In this document: piece by piece, positions 14,969 through 22,534 of the stretch | Layout: each line of letters opens with the position of its first letter | Position numbering within the stretch: the stretch's first letter is position 1 | Origin: a virus | Strand: one strand, 5' to 3' | Length of the DNA: 40,700 nt | Virus record (IMG/VR): IMGVR_UViG_3300006845_000028 | Location: 1-40,700 of that record | Position numbers and translations under genes: made by a program | The notes under the pieces: generated by a model | Told to the model about the DNA's origin: nothing | The model's input: the letters and a program-made list of their open reading frames with translations, nothing else | Database searches by the model: none

Positions 14969-15654
14969 GACTCGTTGAACGGTACAACAGCTTCCAAGGC
15001 GAAGGACCGAACACTGGTAAGCCAACCATGTTCGTTCGCTTTGCTGGATGTAACTTCAAGTGCGCGGGCTGGCCTTGCGACACGCAGCACGCCATCGACC
15101 CGGCAATCTTCACTAAGACACAACAGTTCATCACGCCCGAGGACCTGTCTGACAGGATTCTCAGTGATCCGATCACGAACATCTGCTTCACAGGCGGAGA
15201 ACCGTTCCTGCAGAACCACAATGACCTGCAGCACGTTTGGGCAGCCATCAAGGCGCGCGGCAGGACCATCGAGGTGTTCACGAACGGCTCGCTTCGGTGG
15301 CCGAAGGATGTTGACCTCGTCGACACCTTCATCCTGGACTGGAAGCTTCCAGGCTCAGGCGAGTTCCCGGACGACGCGATCCTCGAGCCCAACCTCAACC
15401 GCCTCGGTCCAAGCGACGCCATCAAGTTCACAATCAAGGACCAGGCTGACTTCGATCGGGCACTGCAGAACTGGCAAACGTTCCTGATATACAAGCCCAA
15501 CCCCGCCGATCGCCCTGTGGTGTGGTGTGGACCCGTTTGGGGTAGTTTAACACCGGAGAAGCTAGTCCGGTGGATCAACAATGCCGAAGTTCCATGGAAC
15601 CTTAACATCCAAGTGCACAAGTACGTTTTCGGAGCCGACACGATTGGAGTGTAA
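14962..15654 (+). CDS. queE: 7-carboxy-7-deazaguanine synthase (radical SAM)
   Basis: A 230-residue radical SAM protein; ATG 14962 gives the standard QueE opening RLVERYNSFQGEGPNTGKPTMFVRFAGCN. The cluster cysteines are in CNFKCAGWPC (C-x3-C-x4-C), one or two residues longer than the usual C-x3-C-x2-C, followed by DT as in other QueE. FTGGEPFLQ binds SAM. QueE contracts the 6-carboxypterin ring to 7-carboxy-7-deazaguanine. It overlaps the preceding gene and leads into folE with a one-base gap. Confidence 0.93.
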   Translation: MLRLVERYNSFQGEGPNTGKPTMFVRFAGCNFKCAGWPCDTQHAIDPAIFTKTQQFITPEDLSDRILSDPITNICFTGGEPFLQNHNDLQHVWAAIKARGRTIEVFTNGSLRWPKDVDLVDTFILDWKLPGSGEFPDDAILEPNLNRLGPSDAIKFTIKDQADFDRALQNWQTFLIYKPNPADRPVVWCGPVWGSLTPEKLVRWINNAEVPWNLNIQVHKYVFGADTIGV

Positions 15655-15655
15655 G

Positions 15656-16321
15656 TTGCCTAACCCGTCTGACCACTATGCAGCCCTTGCCAAAGAGGCT
15701 GTCGACTACATGATTCCTCACCAGCAAGTTCATGCCTCAGACATACCGAGGTCAGCAGACTTGGCTGAGACCATATTGAGCGTGCATGCAGGTTTGGTTC
15801 AAGACGAGCACGGCAAAAAGACACCTCAACGATTCGTAAACATGTTGGATGAACTTACACAGTGCCGCCCCGACTTAATGACACCCGATCACCTTGAGGA
15901 CTGCCTCAAGTGGGCTCAGTTCAAAAATGATGGCATGGACGAGATGATTGCTATGGCGAACATCTCGTTCGTGTCCGTCTGTAATCACCACGTCATTCCC
16001 TTCGTAGGCAAAGTACACATTGCCTACATACCTGACCAGCTCATCTGTGGCCTGAGCAAGCTTGCACGGGTCGCACACCACTTTGCACGCCGGCTACAGA
16101 TCCAGGAGCGAATGACAAGGCAGATCGCCGACTTCCTCTTCGATCGACTTGAACCACGAGGCCTTGCGGTCATGGTGCAAGCAGAGCACATGTGCATGAC
16201 CATTCGAGGAGTACAGACCCCCGGTACCATCACAACTACATCAGACATGCGTGGCGTGTATAGCGACCACACCCGCACAGCCAAGGCCGAGTTCCTTCAG
16301 ATCATTGGAGTCAGCAAGTGA
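15656..16321 (+). CDS. folE: GTP cyclohydrolase I
   Basis: A 221-residue protein. TTG 15656 is preferred (GGAG six bases upstream); the longer in-frame opening overlaps queE. VCNHHVIPFVGKVHIAYIP holds two zinc ligands (Cys, His) and AEHMCM the third (Cys). LSKLARVAHHFARRLQIQERMTRQIA is the FolE substrate-binding helix region, and RGVQTPGTITTTSDMRG closes the active site. FolE makes dihydroneopterin triphosphate from GTP, the first step of preQ0 synthesis, so the phage carries the whole route and need not depend on host supply. Confidence 0.95.
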   Translation: MPNPSDHYAALAKEAVDYMIPHQQVHASDIPRSADLAETILSVHAGLVQDEHGKKTPQRFVNMLDELTQCRPDLMTPDHLEDCLKWAQFKNDGMDEMIAMANISFVSVCNHHVIPFVGKVHIAYIPDQLICGLSKLARVAHHFARRLQIQERMTRQIADFLFDRLEPRGLAVMVQAEHMCMTIRGVQTPGTITTTSDMRGVYSDHTRTAKAEFLQIIGVSK

Positions 16322-16710
16322 TACCAGACTACTCAAGGGCACTCCTCGAAATTGCCCAGCAGTGCTTGTCCGACTCAGAGCGCTGGTTCCCGGACAATCG
16401 TCATCGCAAGGACGAGGCACTCCTTGCCTACTTCACACTGGCACTGGCTGGAGAAGCAGGCGAAGTGGCAAATGCGGTCAAGAAGGTCTGGCGTGGCACG
16501 CACTCCCTGGAGCAGAGTCGTGACGACATCGTCGGAGAGATCGTTGACGTGTTCATCTACCTCATGAACCTCGTCTACGTCCTCGACTTCGACTTGTACG
16601 CTGAGTACCAGAAGAAGCGGGCGATCTGCGAACTGCGATGGGGACCAACACAGGACATTGGTACCATTCCGGAACAGCGTGAGGGTCACTGGCTACTGGA
16701 CAAGGGATAA
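16318..16710 (+). CDS. MazG-like nucleotide pyrophosphohydrolase
   Basis: A 130-residue all-alpha protein from GTG 16318 (GTGA overlap with folE). LALAGEAGEVANAVKKVWRG...DDIVGEIVDVFIYLMNLV has the ExxE...ExxD metal-binding pattern of MazG/dUTPase-type NTP pyrophosphohydrolases. Such enzymes cleave (d)NTPs to monophosphates. Inside the modification cassette it might adjust the guanine nucleotide pool, but the substrate is unknown. Confidence 0.8.
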   Translation: MIPDYSRALLEIAQQCLSDSERWFPDNRHRKDEALLAYFTLALAGEAGEVANAVKKVWRGTHSLEQSRDDIVGEIVDVFIYLMNLVYVLDFDLYAEYQKKRAICELRWGPTQDIGTIPEQREGHWLLDKG

Positions 16711-16712
16711 TA

Positions 16713-16991
16713 ATGGCTGAACTGACCCCAGAAGCCCTCGATGCAGCGAACCTCGCCTTCGAGAACATGATCCAAGACAGGCACGATATGGGTGCCGAGA
16801 AGTATGGACCAGTCAAGTTCCTTGAGCTCGACTCCATTCAGATGGCGCTGGAGGAAGTTGCTGACTTGGCCAACTATGCAAGGTACACGTTCATCAAGTT
16901 GTGGCTTCTGCAGTACCAACTAGTGTTCCCAGAGCAGAAGCCTGATCCGCTGGGCAAGGACGCAGTCCGCAATCCATTCGCAGGAGGCTAA
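16713..16991 (+). CDS. second MazG-like/phosphohydrolase-type protein
   Basis: A 92-residue helical protein. DMGAEKYGPVKFLELDSIQMALEEVADLANYARYTFIKL matches phage MazG-like proteins with an EEVADLANY metal motif (E-E-x-x-D). Shorter than standard MazG. It follows the first MazG-like gene with a two-base gap, so the two may act as a pair or have split roles. Substrate unknown. Confidence 0.72.
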   Translation: MAELTPEALDAANLAFENMIQDRHDMGAEKYGPVKFLELDSIQMALEEVADLANYARYTFIKLWLLQYQLVFPEQKPDPLGKDAVRNPFAGG

Positions 16992-16992
16992 C

Positions 16993-17763
16993 ATGCAACT
17001 AGCCCTTATTCCCCCGAAGGGCTGGGAAAACTACATACACCTGTCGAGCTTCCAGCTGGCGTTGGCACATATTGATGCCGGTGACTATCTCCGGGAGTAT
17101 GCGAAGGCAGAGCGACGGGGAGACTTCATCGTCCTTGACAATGGCATTGCCGAGGACGAGCACCTGTCCACAAAGGCACTGGTGATCACATCGACCAGGA
17201 TCGGTGCAAGTGAGCTAGTGCTGCCTGACGTGATGCACGATGGCCACAGGACACTAACGGCCATCGGAAAGTTCCTCAAGGAGGCAAAGCAGCTTCCGAA
17301 ACCCTACACCACTGGCCTGCGACTTATGGCAGTCGCACATGGAAACAACACAGACGACATTCAGGCCCTAATCACTCAGTACGTCGACATTGCAGAGATT
17401 GACACCGTTGGGCTCCCGCGATGCCTAGTGACTCAGTGGAAGCCCGCTATGCGGATCGATCTGGCGAACTGGACACACGAAACGTACCCGAACAGATTTC
17501 AGATTCACTTCCTGGGCACAAGTCACTGGTGGCCAAGGGAAATTGCACAAGCAGCACACTATGCACCACACGTTCGTTCAGTCGACACATCGATGCCCTT
17601 CAACTATGCATTAGCTGGTGAGAGACTCGACGTTAAGAAACCTGCAGCCGTAAAGCGACCCGATGGTTACTTCAAGGACGTAAGGGACTTCGATCCTGAT
17701 CTCCTCCGCCGGAATATTCAGACTATGTTTGGATGGCTTGATGTCGAAGCACCCGTTAGCTGA
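16993..17763 (+). CDS. dpdA: DpdA-type DNA guanine transglycosylase
   Basis: A 256-residue TIM-barrel protein related to tRNA-guanine transglycosylase. FIVLDNGIAED, ELVLPDVMHD and RSVDTSMPFN are the barrel-strand motifs; the Asp of VDTS is the likely nucleophile. It lacks the CxCxxC zinc site of TGT, as the short phage DpdA proteins do. DpdA exchanges guanine in DNA for a 7-deazaguanine base, here most likely preQ0. It has an ideal AGGAGG SD and closes the cassette. Its end overlaps the polymerase start by 23 bases. Confidence 0.9.
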   Translation: MQLALIPPKGWENYIHLSSFQLALAHIDAGDYLREYAKAERRGDFIVLDNGIAEDEHLSTKALVITSTRIGASELVLPDVMHDGHRTLTAIGKFLKEAKQLPKPYTTGLRLMAVAHGNNTDDIQALITQYVDIAEIDTVGLPRCLVTQWKPAMRIDLANWTHETYPNRFQIHFLGTSHWWPREIAQAAHYAPHVRSVDTSMPFNYALAGERLDVKKPAAVKRPDGYFKDVRDFDPDLLRRNIQTMFGWLDVEAPVS

Positions 17764-20071
17764 CTGCGACAAATGTCCGCTTAAGGATGAAAAATATGTC
17801 CCGTCCGAAATTCCGGAGAACCCGCGACTTGTTGTTGTCGGTGAGGCACCGGGCTTCCAAGAAGCGACCAGGGGTCGTCCATTTACCGGTCCCTCCGGTC
17901 AACTACTCGACCGCGTACTCAAGCACTATGGGTACCCACGCTCTGCAGTCGCCTACACCAACGTGGTGTCGTGTCGCCCTCCAGGTAACGCGACTCCTCC
18001 TAAGGCTGCGACTACTGCGTGTCGTAAACGCCTCCTTGACGAAATCGCTAACACATCCACCAGAGACGTACTTGCTCTTGGAGCCACCGCGACGTCTGCT
18101 CTTGTTGACGATACAAGGACCATCACGCAACTACGCGTCGGTCCTCCCAAGCAAGTCACAGCAGGACTTCGCGATAGTGCTGTTGAAAGGGTTGTACCTA
18201 CATGGCACACAGCCTATTGTCTTCGAAATCCGGACGCCTTCCCGTCCCTTGTAACTGATGTTGGCAAGCTGACCAAGGAGGTCGGAGCAAGTGTTTGGAG
18301 TCCACCGGACTGGAGATACTTTGACGATCCTGCTGACGCGCTTGCCGTCATCGGAGAACTTCGACGAGTTGCGAGCAGACTTGTCGTGGACATTGAGGTC
18401 GGCATCGAGAAGGACTTCTCTTTCGCCCATCCAAATGAGTTCGATCTCCTCTGCGTGGGACTTGCTTACGCACAAGGAAAAGCGGTGGTACTTGGGTCTG
18501 GTGCACTTTCCGACAGGGCTGTTCTGGATGCACTCGGAGAACTACTACGTAACACCAGAATCATTGCTCACAACGGCAAATTCGATCTGGCAGGGCTTTT
18601 TCCACACCTGGGCCCACTTGAACTCTGGTTCGACACCATGCTCGCCAGCTACGCTCTTGACGAACGTCCGGGCCAACATGGACTCAAGGTTCTGGCTGTG
18701 GAAAGACTCGGCGCTCCCAAGTATGATGACGAAATCCTGAAGTACGTTCCCAAAGGCGGGAACTACGCAAACATCCCTCGAGAGATCCTATACAAGTACA
18801 ACGCCCTCGACGTGGCATGCACGTGGGACCTCTTCGAACTGTTTGAAAAGGATCTCGACCGGGAAGACCTCCGACGCGTGCATGACTACATGGTGGCGGC
18901 CTCAAACCAACTCATGTACCTCGAAATGAACGGGATCAAGATCGACAAGGAGTACAGCCGCAGGCTGGACACGGAATACCTCGTCGTACTTGAGAAACTG
19001 GAAGAGGAACTTAATGCACACGTCAGCGAAGCGACCGGTGGTGATACTACCGGACTTAACCCAAGATCCCCACTTCAAGTCAGAAGATTCCTTGAATCCT
19101 GTGCTATTACCGTTGGTTCTACAAATGAGGATACCCTCAAGCGACTCCTGGAAAGGCTGGCACCCGGACCGGTCCAGAATTTCGTGCTCTGCCTGTTGCA
19201 GCACCGACGAGAACAGAAGCTTTACGGTACATATGTCAAAGGCATTAGGAAACGGACATACCGCGGTCGGGTGTATACAACATACATGCTCCACGGAACC
19301 ACATCCGGACGGCTTGCTAGTCGTAATCCGAACCTACAGAATATCGTGCGAAATTCGACGATCCGACGGCAGTTTACAGTCGCACAGCCAAGTCACGTAC
19401 TGATTCAGGCAGACTACAAACAAGCCGAAGGTCGCATCATCGCCACTATGGCACAAGACGACTACCTGCAGCACGTGTTTAGCAATCCCGACATTGACAT
19501 CTTCAACGACATGTCAGACCAACTGTACGGTGTAGGCAAGTGGGCCAAAGAAGAACGCGTTCGCACGAAGGCGTTCTTCTACGGCCTGAGTTACGGACGA
19601 CAGGCATTCTCCATTGCTATGGAGTACCGTATGTCAGTCAAGGAAGCAGAACGACGCCTGAAGGAGTTTATGGACCTAATACCTAAAACAGCCCTCTGGC
19701 AACAGAGGACACAAGAACGCGTCCTGAACGGAGAAGACCTTGTCACACCGTTTGGCCGTAAACGCAGGTTTTGGCTCATCACGAACGACAATCGCAAGGA
19801 CGTGCTTAACGAGGCACTGTCCTTTCTGCCGCAGTCCACTGCATCCGACATCTGCCTGGGCGCACTTGTACGTCTGCGGCCACTGCTACGTGGTCTGGGA
19901 TGGATCAGGCTCACGATCCATGACGCTTTGGTCGTCGAGTGTCCCGAATCTAACGCCGACCGAGTGTCCACGCTGCTGCAGGAGATTATGGTCTCCGAAG
20001 CAGCCAAGTACACAAACTACGTCCCCTTCCCAGTTGACCTATCCTTCGGGAAAACCTGGGGTGACCTCTAG
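17741..20071 (+). CDS. family A DNA polymerase fused to an N-terminal uracil-DNA glycosylase domain
   Basis: A 776-residue protein from ATG 17741 (TTG 17729 is an in-frame alternative). Residues about 1-190 form a family 4-like UDG: CDKC and CRPPGNATPPKAATTAC are the iron-sulfur cysteines, GEAPGFQEATRGRPFTGPSG is motif A, and WHTAYCLRNP replaces the usual HPSA motif. Residues about 210-390 are a DnaQ-like 3'-5' exonuclease (VVDIEVG, IAHNGKFDLAG, YNALDVACTWDL). The rest is PolA: DYKQAEGR (motif A), RTKAFFYGLSYG (motif B), IHDALVVE (motif C). It replicates the phage genome, and the UDG domain may detect uracil in the template. Confidence 0.93.
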   Translation: MSKHPLADCDKCPLKDEKYVPSEIPENPRLVVVGEAPGFQEATRGRPFTGPSGQLLDRVLKHYGYPRSAVAYTNVVSCRPPGNATPPKAATTACRKRLLDEIANTSTRDVLALGATATSALVDDTRTITQLRVGPPKQVTAGLRDSAVERVVPTWHTAYCLRNPDAFPSLVTDVGKLTKEVGASVWSPPDWRYFDDPADALAVIGELRRVASRLVVDIEVGIEKDFSFAHPNEFDLLCVGLAYAQGKAVVLGSGALSDRAVLDALGELLRNTRIIAHNGKFDLAGLFPHLGPLELWFDTMLASYALDERPGQHGLKVLAVERLGAPKYDDEILKYVPKGGNYANIPREILYKYNALDVACTWDLFELFEKDLDREDLRRVHDYMVAASNQLMYLEMNGIKIDKEYSRRLDTEYLVVLEKLEEELNAHVSEATGGDTTGLNPRSPLQVRRFLESCAITVGSTNEDTLKRLLERLAPGPVQNFVLCLLQHRREQKLYGTYVKGIRKRTYRGRVYTTYMLHGTTSGRLASRNPNLQNIVRNSTIRRQFTVAQPSHVLIQADYKQAEGRIIATMAQDDYLQHVFSNPDIDIFNDMSDQLYGVGKWAKEERVRTKAFFYGLSYGRQAFSIAMEYRMSVKEAERRLKEFMDLIPKTALWQQRTQERVLNGEDLVTPFGRKRRFWLITNDNRKDVLNEALSFLPQSTASDICLGALVRLRPLLRGLGWIRLTIHDALVVECPESNADRVSTLLQEIMVSEAAKYTNYVPFPVDLSFGKTWGDL

Positions 20072-20080
20072 AAGGTAGAC

Positions 20081-20353
20081 ATGATTCTAACACTTTCAAT
20101 CATACTCGGAATTGCCGTGACGGCCCTAATGGTCGTCCTAGCTACAACGGAACCATTCATGTGGCTCCTCAACGAGGTGTACATGTACATAGTGCACCTC
20201 TGGAACGGTTCCTTTGTCGATGTGCCAAGGTCCGAGAACTCACATCGACTTGGGCAACGTGAAGACCAGTACTACGTCAGACAACGTCAGTACGTCCGTA
20301 TGACTATCCACCTCCGACACACCGACGAGCTTCAATGGAGAGCCCATGCTTAA
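20081..20353 (+). CDS. small membrane protein, one TM segment
   Basis: A 90-residue protein from ATG 20081 (SD GAAGG). Residues 2-31 are a strong transmembrane stretch (ILTLSIILGIAVTALMVVL), and a second, weaker hydrophobic part follows (LLNEVYMYIVHLW). The rest is a polar, charged tail. It may be a holin or inner-membrane anchor, but it is in the early block and not near the endolysin. Overlaps the next small gene by eight bases. Confidence 0.7.
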   Translation: MILTLSIILGIAVTALMVVLATTEPFMWLLNEVYMYIVHLWNGSFVDVPRSENSHRLGQREDQYYVRQRQYVRMTIHLRHTDELQWRAHA

Positions 20354-20489
20354 GGGATGGCAAATCGTCATCCTCGTGTTCCTGTTAACCCTTGCCATTA
20401 TCCTGACCGTATACTGGTCTCCGTATTGGATGGTGATTTCATGCCTAGAGGTCAGACAAGCGAAGTTGGCTCGACCCTCATCAACGTGA
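20346..20489 (+). CDS. 47-residue single-TM peptide
   Basis: ATG 20346, inside the end of the previous gene, opens a 47-residue frame ending TGA 20487-20489. Most of it is one transmembrane helix (IVILVFLLTLAIILTVYW) with a short basic tail. Its end overlaps the beginning of the HNH-like gene in another frame. Together with 20081-20353 it makes a pair of tiny membrane proteins. Too short for family assignment, but the hydrophobic pattern is not likely by chance. Confidence 0.55.
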   Translation: MLKGWQIVILVFLLTLAIILTVYWSPYWMVISCLEVRQAKLARPSST

Positions 20490-20764
20490 ACGGGTATCAC
20501 AATACCAAAACTACTTCTGGCTGGCGGTTGACTCATCACCTCCTTGCCGAGGAGATGTTGGGACGACCACTTCTGCCCGACGAGATCGTTCGATTCAAGG
20601 ACGGAGACAGGAGGAACCTCGACAAGGGGAACTTGGAGATCATTCCCCGCAACACGTCAAGCATCCGGGCACGCATTGCAGTACTCCAGGCCAAGATTGA
20701 CGAACTCACTGCCGAGAAAGAAGGCCTGGAGCACCGCCTAGCTAGTGAGCTAGGTGCGCGTTAG
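20441..20764 (+). CDS. degenerate HNH-like protein with coiled-coil tail
   Basis: A 107-residue protein. ATG 20441 is preferred over ATG 20357, whose first 28 codons overlap the membrane peptide. The pattern GYHNTKTTSGWRLTHHLLAEEMLGRPLLPDEIVRFKDGDRRNLDKGNLEIIP copies an HNH endonuclease ('VHH.DG...NN...NLE'), but the catalytic His pair is VRF here, so nuclease activity is doubtful. The last 35 residues are a coiled coil. Probably a DNA-binding relic or a specialised HNH derivative. Confidence 0.65.
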   Translation: MPRGQTSEVGSTLINVNGYHNTKTTSGWRLTHHLLAEEMLGRPLLPDEIVRFKDGDRRNLDKGNLEIIPRNTSSIRARIAVLQAKIDELTAEKEGLEHRLASELGAR

Positions 20765-20870
20765 CTGAGACTGCTTGTTAGACTTGATAGACTCTAAATA
20801 GACGCGATGACAGAGCGTATCTATAGAGTAGGTAAGCTCGAGGATCTTGCGAGTCTATTTAGAGTCTATC
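20765..20870. repeat. iteron array in inverted duplicate with 18-bp perfect arms
   Basis: On the minus strand GTCT units begin at 20803, 20792, 20783 and 20771 (steps 11, 9, 12), the same as the array at 3758. On the plus strand the first two units recur at 20853 and 20864. This makes perfect 18-bp inverted arms (20786-20803 with 20853-20870) around a 49-base centre. The region has no gene. It could be an origin or an operator. Confidence 0.8.
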
Positions 20871-20879
20871 AGGTCCCTT

Positions 20880-20926
20880 GTTTAACAACCCACTGATTCA
20901 TTCACACACCTCCACACGGGCTAGGA
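20880..20926 (+). repeat. TTTAACAACC...CCACACGG...AGGA intergenic element, copy 2
   Basis: Starts GTTTAACAACC, continues with ATTCATTCACACACC and ends CCACACGGGCTAGGA. AGGA lies eight bases before ATG 20934 and probably serves as its SD. Nearly the same as 13949-13994. Confidence 0.7.
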
Positions 20927-20933
20927 CTATGAC

Positions 20934-21344
20934 ATGAAAGTGTTTCTGGGTAATAGACAATCAGGTAAGACACAGGCGCTTATCGACTGGATCATGGAAG
21001 GAGAGCCTACTCTCCAGTATCCGAACTGGTCGCGAGTGATCGTTTGTCCGAATCACGAGCAGACCGTCCTGGTGTACAAGCGGCTCCGCAAGGCGACGGA
21101 GGGCGTCGATTCGCAAGAACACCCGTACGTCCACGACCTGCGTAAGGCCGTCTGGAGCATCAATGACTTGCGGGCCAACCTGCGCGGAAGCCTTTCAAGT
21201 CACCGTGGCGAGTTCGAGATTGCGCTTGACAACGCCGACCTGATCATCCGAGAGGCACTTGGGTGGGGCTCTCCATCCCTGATCACGATAACAGGAGAAC
21301 TGTATGACACCAAAGTTGAGGGTGCCCCCGCCATCGGATCGTAG
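20934..21344 (+). CDS. P-loop NTPase-like protein
   Basis: A 136-residue protein with an N-terminal Walker A (FLGNRQSGKTQALIDWI) followed by a strand (SRVIVCPNHEQTVLVYKRLRK) and a helix. A DLIIREAL strand near the end could be a poor Walker B. Too small for a full helicase; possibly a truncated or minimal P-loop protein. It comes directly after the intergenic element and overlaps the RuvC-like gene by 41 bases, so the two are likely made together. Confidence 0.7.
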   Translation: MKVFLGNRQSGKTQALIDWIMEGEPTLQYPNWSRVIVCPNHEQTVLVYKRLRKATEGVDSQEHPYVHDLRKAVWSINDLRANLRGSLSSHRGEFEIALDNADLIIREALGWGSPSLITITGELYDTKVEGAPAIGS

Positions 21345-21882
21345 CAAGCTCGCCATCATCGCAGTTGATCCCGGACCCGGATGTGGCATCGCTGTCTACC
21401 ATCCCTACCCTGCAGTGCCTGGACACAACTTCGACACACAGACTCTCAATCTTGAGTCTGATGGACATGGGTGGTTGTACAAGCACCTTAGTGAGACTAT
21501 TCACGACCTGAAGTTCTTCCTTAAGGATAATGGGCCAGATCAGGAGGTCTCTGCTACGGCCGGTGTCGTCCTGATCTGTGAGAAGTTCGAATACCGCAAG
21601 GACGACGCTAGAGAGCGAGAGCGCATCAACTTCATGGCAGCCGAGTACGTTGGTGTCTGCAAGTTATTGGCACAGGAGTACGAGAGGCGTCTTCTGCTCG
21701 CCCAGGACATCGTCATGCAGGGGGCCTCAGAAGCTAAGGGCTTCTGGACGAACTTCAAACTAGCTCAGCTCGGCCTACACGGTGGCTCTCGTCATGAAAT
21801 GGATGCGCTACGGCATCTGTTGAAATTCATGACCTTCAATTTGCACCAGCAATGGTTACTCAAGATGCTGAAGGAGGCGTAG
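21304..21882 (+). CDS. RuvC-like Holliday junction resolvase
   Basis: A 192-residue RNase H-fold protein. AIIAVDPGPGCGIAVYH supplies the first Asp, VVLICEKFEYRK the Glu, and RHEMDALRHLLKF the closing Asp. 'QGASEAKGFWTNFKLAQLGLH' is typical of phage RuvC-like proteins. It would resolve branched replication and recombination intermediates before packaging. ATG 21304 has AGGAGA upstream. Confidence 0.85.
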   Translation: MTPKLRVPPPSDRSKLAIIAVDPGPGCGIAVYHPYPAVPGHNFDTQTLNLESDGHGWLYKHLSETIHDLKFFLKDNGPDQEVSATAGVVLICEKFEYRKDDARERERINFMAAEYVGVCKLLAQEYERRLLLAQDIVMQGASEAKGFWTNFKLAQLGLHGGSRHEMDALRHLLKFMTFNLHQQWLLKMLKEA

Positions 21883-22142
21883 TGCCAGTTGAACGTGTCT
21901 GGGCATTCGATGCTGATCGGCCCATGCGTAGTTGGGGACCACCCAAGGCACACCTAGTACTGAAGACCGAACGTGGCTTTGGTCGCATGGCTAGGTGTGG
22001 TAAAGGTGATGGCGCCGAATGGTCAGACGAACCAGGAGGAGTGGCAATCCGACCGAAGTGTGGCCGTTGCCTACAAGCCACAGAGGCTGAAGTGCCCCGG
22101 ACACGTCCTCCTCAGCCCTTAAGGCCAAAGCCACGTCCATAG
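21882..22142 (+). CDS. small cysteine-containing hypothetical protein
   Basis: An 86-residue protein. GTG 21882 is preferred because AAGGAGG lies just upstream; it shares one base with the RuvC-like stop. It has an Arg-Cys-Gly (MARCGKG) and CGRC, so one zinc ion could be bound. The C terminus is Pro/Arg-rich (RTRPPQPLRPKPRP). No family is recognised. Confidence 0.65.
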   Translation: MPVERVWAFDADRPMRSWGPPKAHLVLKTERGFGRMARCGKGDGAEWSDEPGGVAIRPKCGRCLQATEAEVPRTRPPQPLRPKPRP

Positions 22143-22150
22143 GAGGCGAC

Positions 22151-22528
22151 ATGTGGGACTACCGTGCAAAGCTGCTGGAAGTTGTCGATGGTGACACACT
22201 CAACTTACTCATCGACACAGGTTTTAGCGGCCGAGTGGAAGAAGCAATTCGCCTGAAGGACGTCTTCGCACCCGAGAAGAATCAACCAGGTGGGAAAGAG
22301 GTGAAGGGATTTGTAGCTTGGTGGCTCGGTAATAGTATGAATTCCGCACTTAAGTGGCCACTGCAGGTCTATACGCGACCGAACACTAAGCTCGAACCGG
22401 ACGAGATCCGGACCTTTACACGCTACGTGGGAGTCGTCCAAGCTATAGGTGCGATTCCCACGCTAAACGAGGCCTTGATCATGTTCCTTGCACAGCATCC
22501 AGAGTGGGGAAAGGGCATTGGAGGATAG
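22151..22528 (+). CDS. staphylococcal nuclease-like protein
   Basis: A 125-residue protein with AGGAGG before ATG 22151. LLEVVDGDTLNLLID, EAIRLKDVFAPEKNQPGGKEVKGFV and FTRYVGVV match the SNase fold: Asp of GDT, Arg of IRL, Glu of APE and a late Arg are all present. SNase-like proteins cut DNA or RNA with calcium. Here it ends the rightward block. It could degrade host DNA, or the modified phage DNA may be protected against it. Confidence 0.78.
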   Translation: MWDYRAKLLEVVDGDTLNLLIDTGFSGRVEEAIRLKDVFAPEKNQPGGKEVKGFVAWWLGNSMNSALKWPLQVYTRPNTKLEPDEIRTFTRYVGVVQAIGAIPTLNEALIMFLAQHPEWGKGIGG

Positions 22529-22534
22529 ATAAGC

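Noticed and set aside
14907-15641. 244-codon minus-strand frame opposite queE
   Set aside because: queE on the plus strand has all its motifs; the antisense product has no recognisable pattern.
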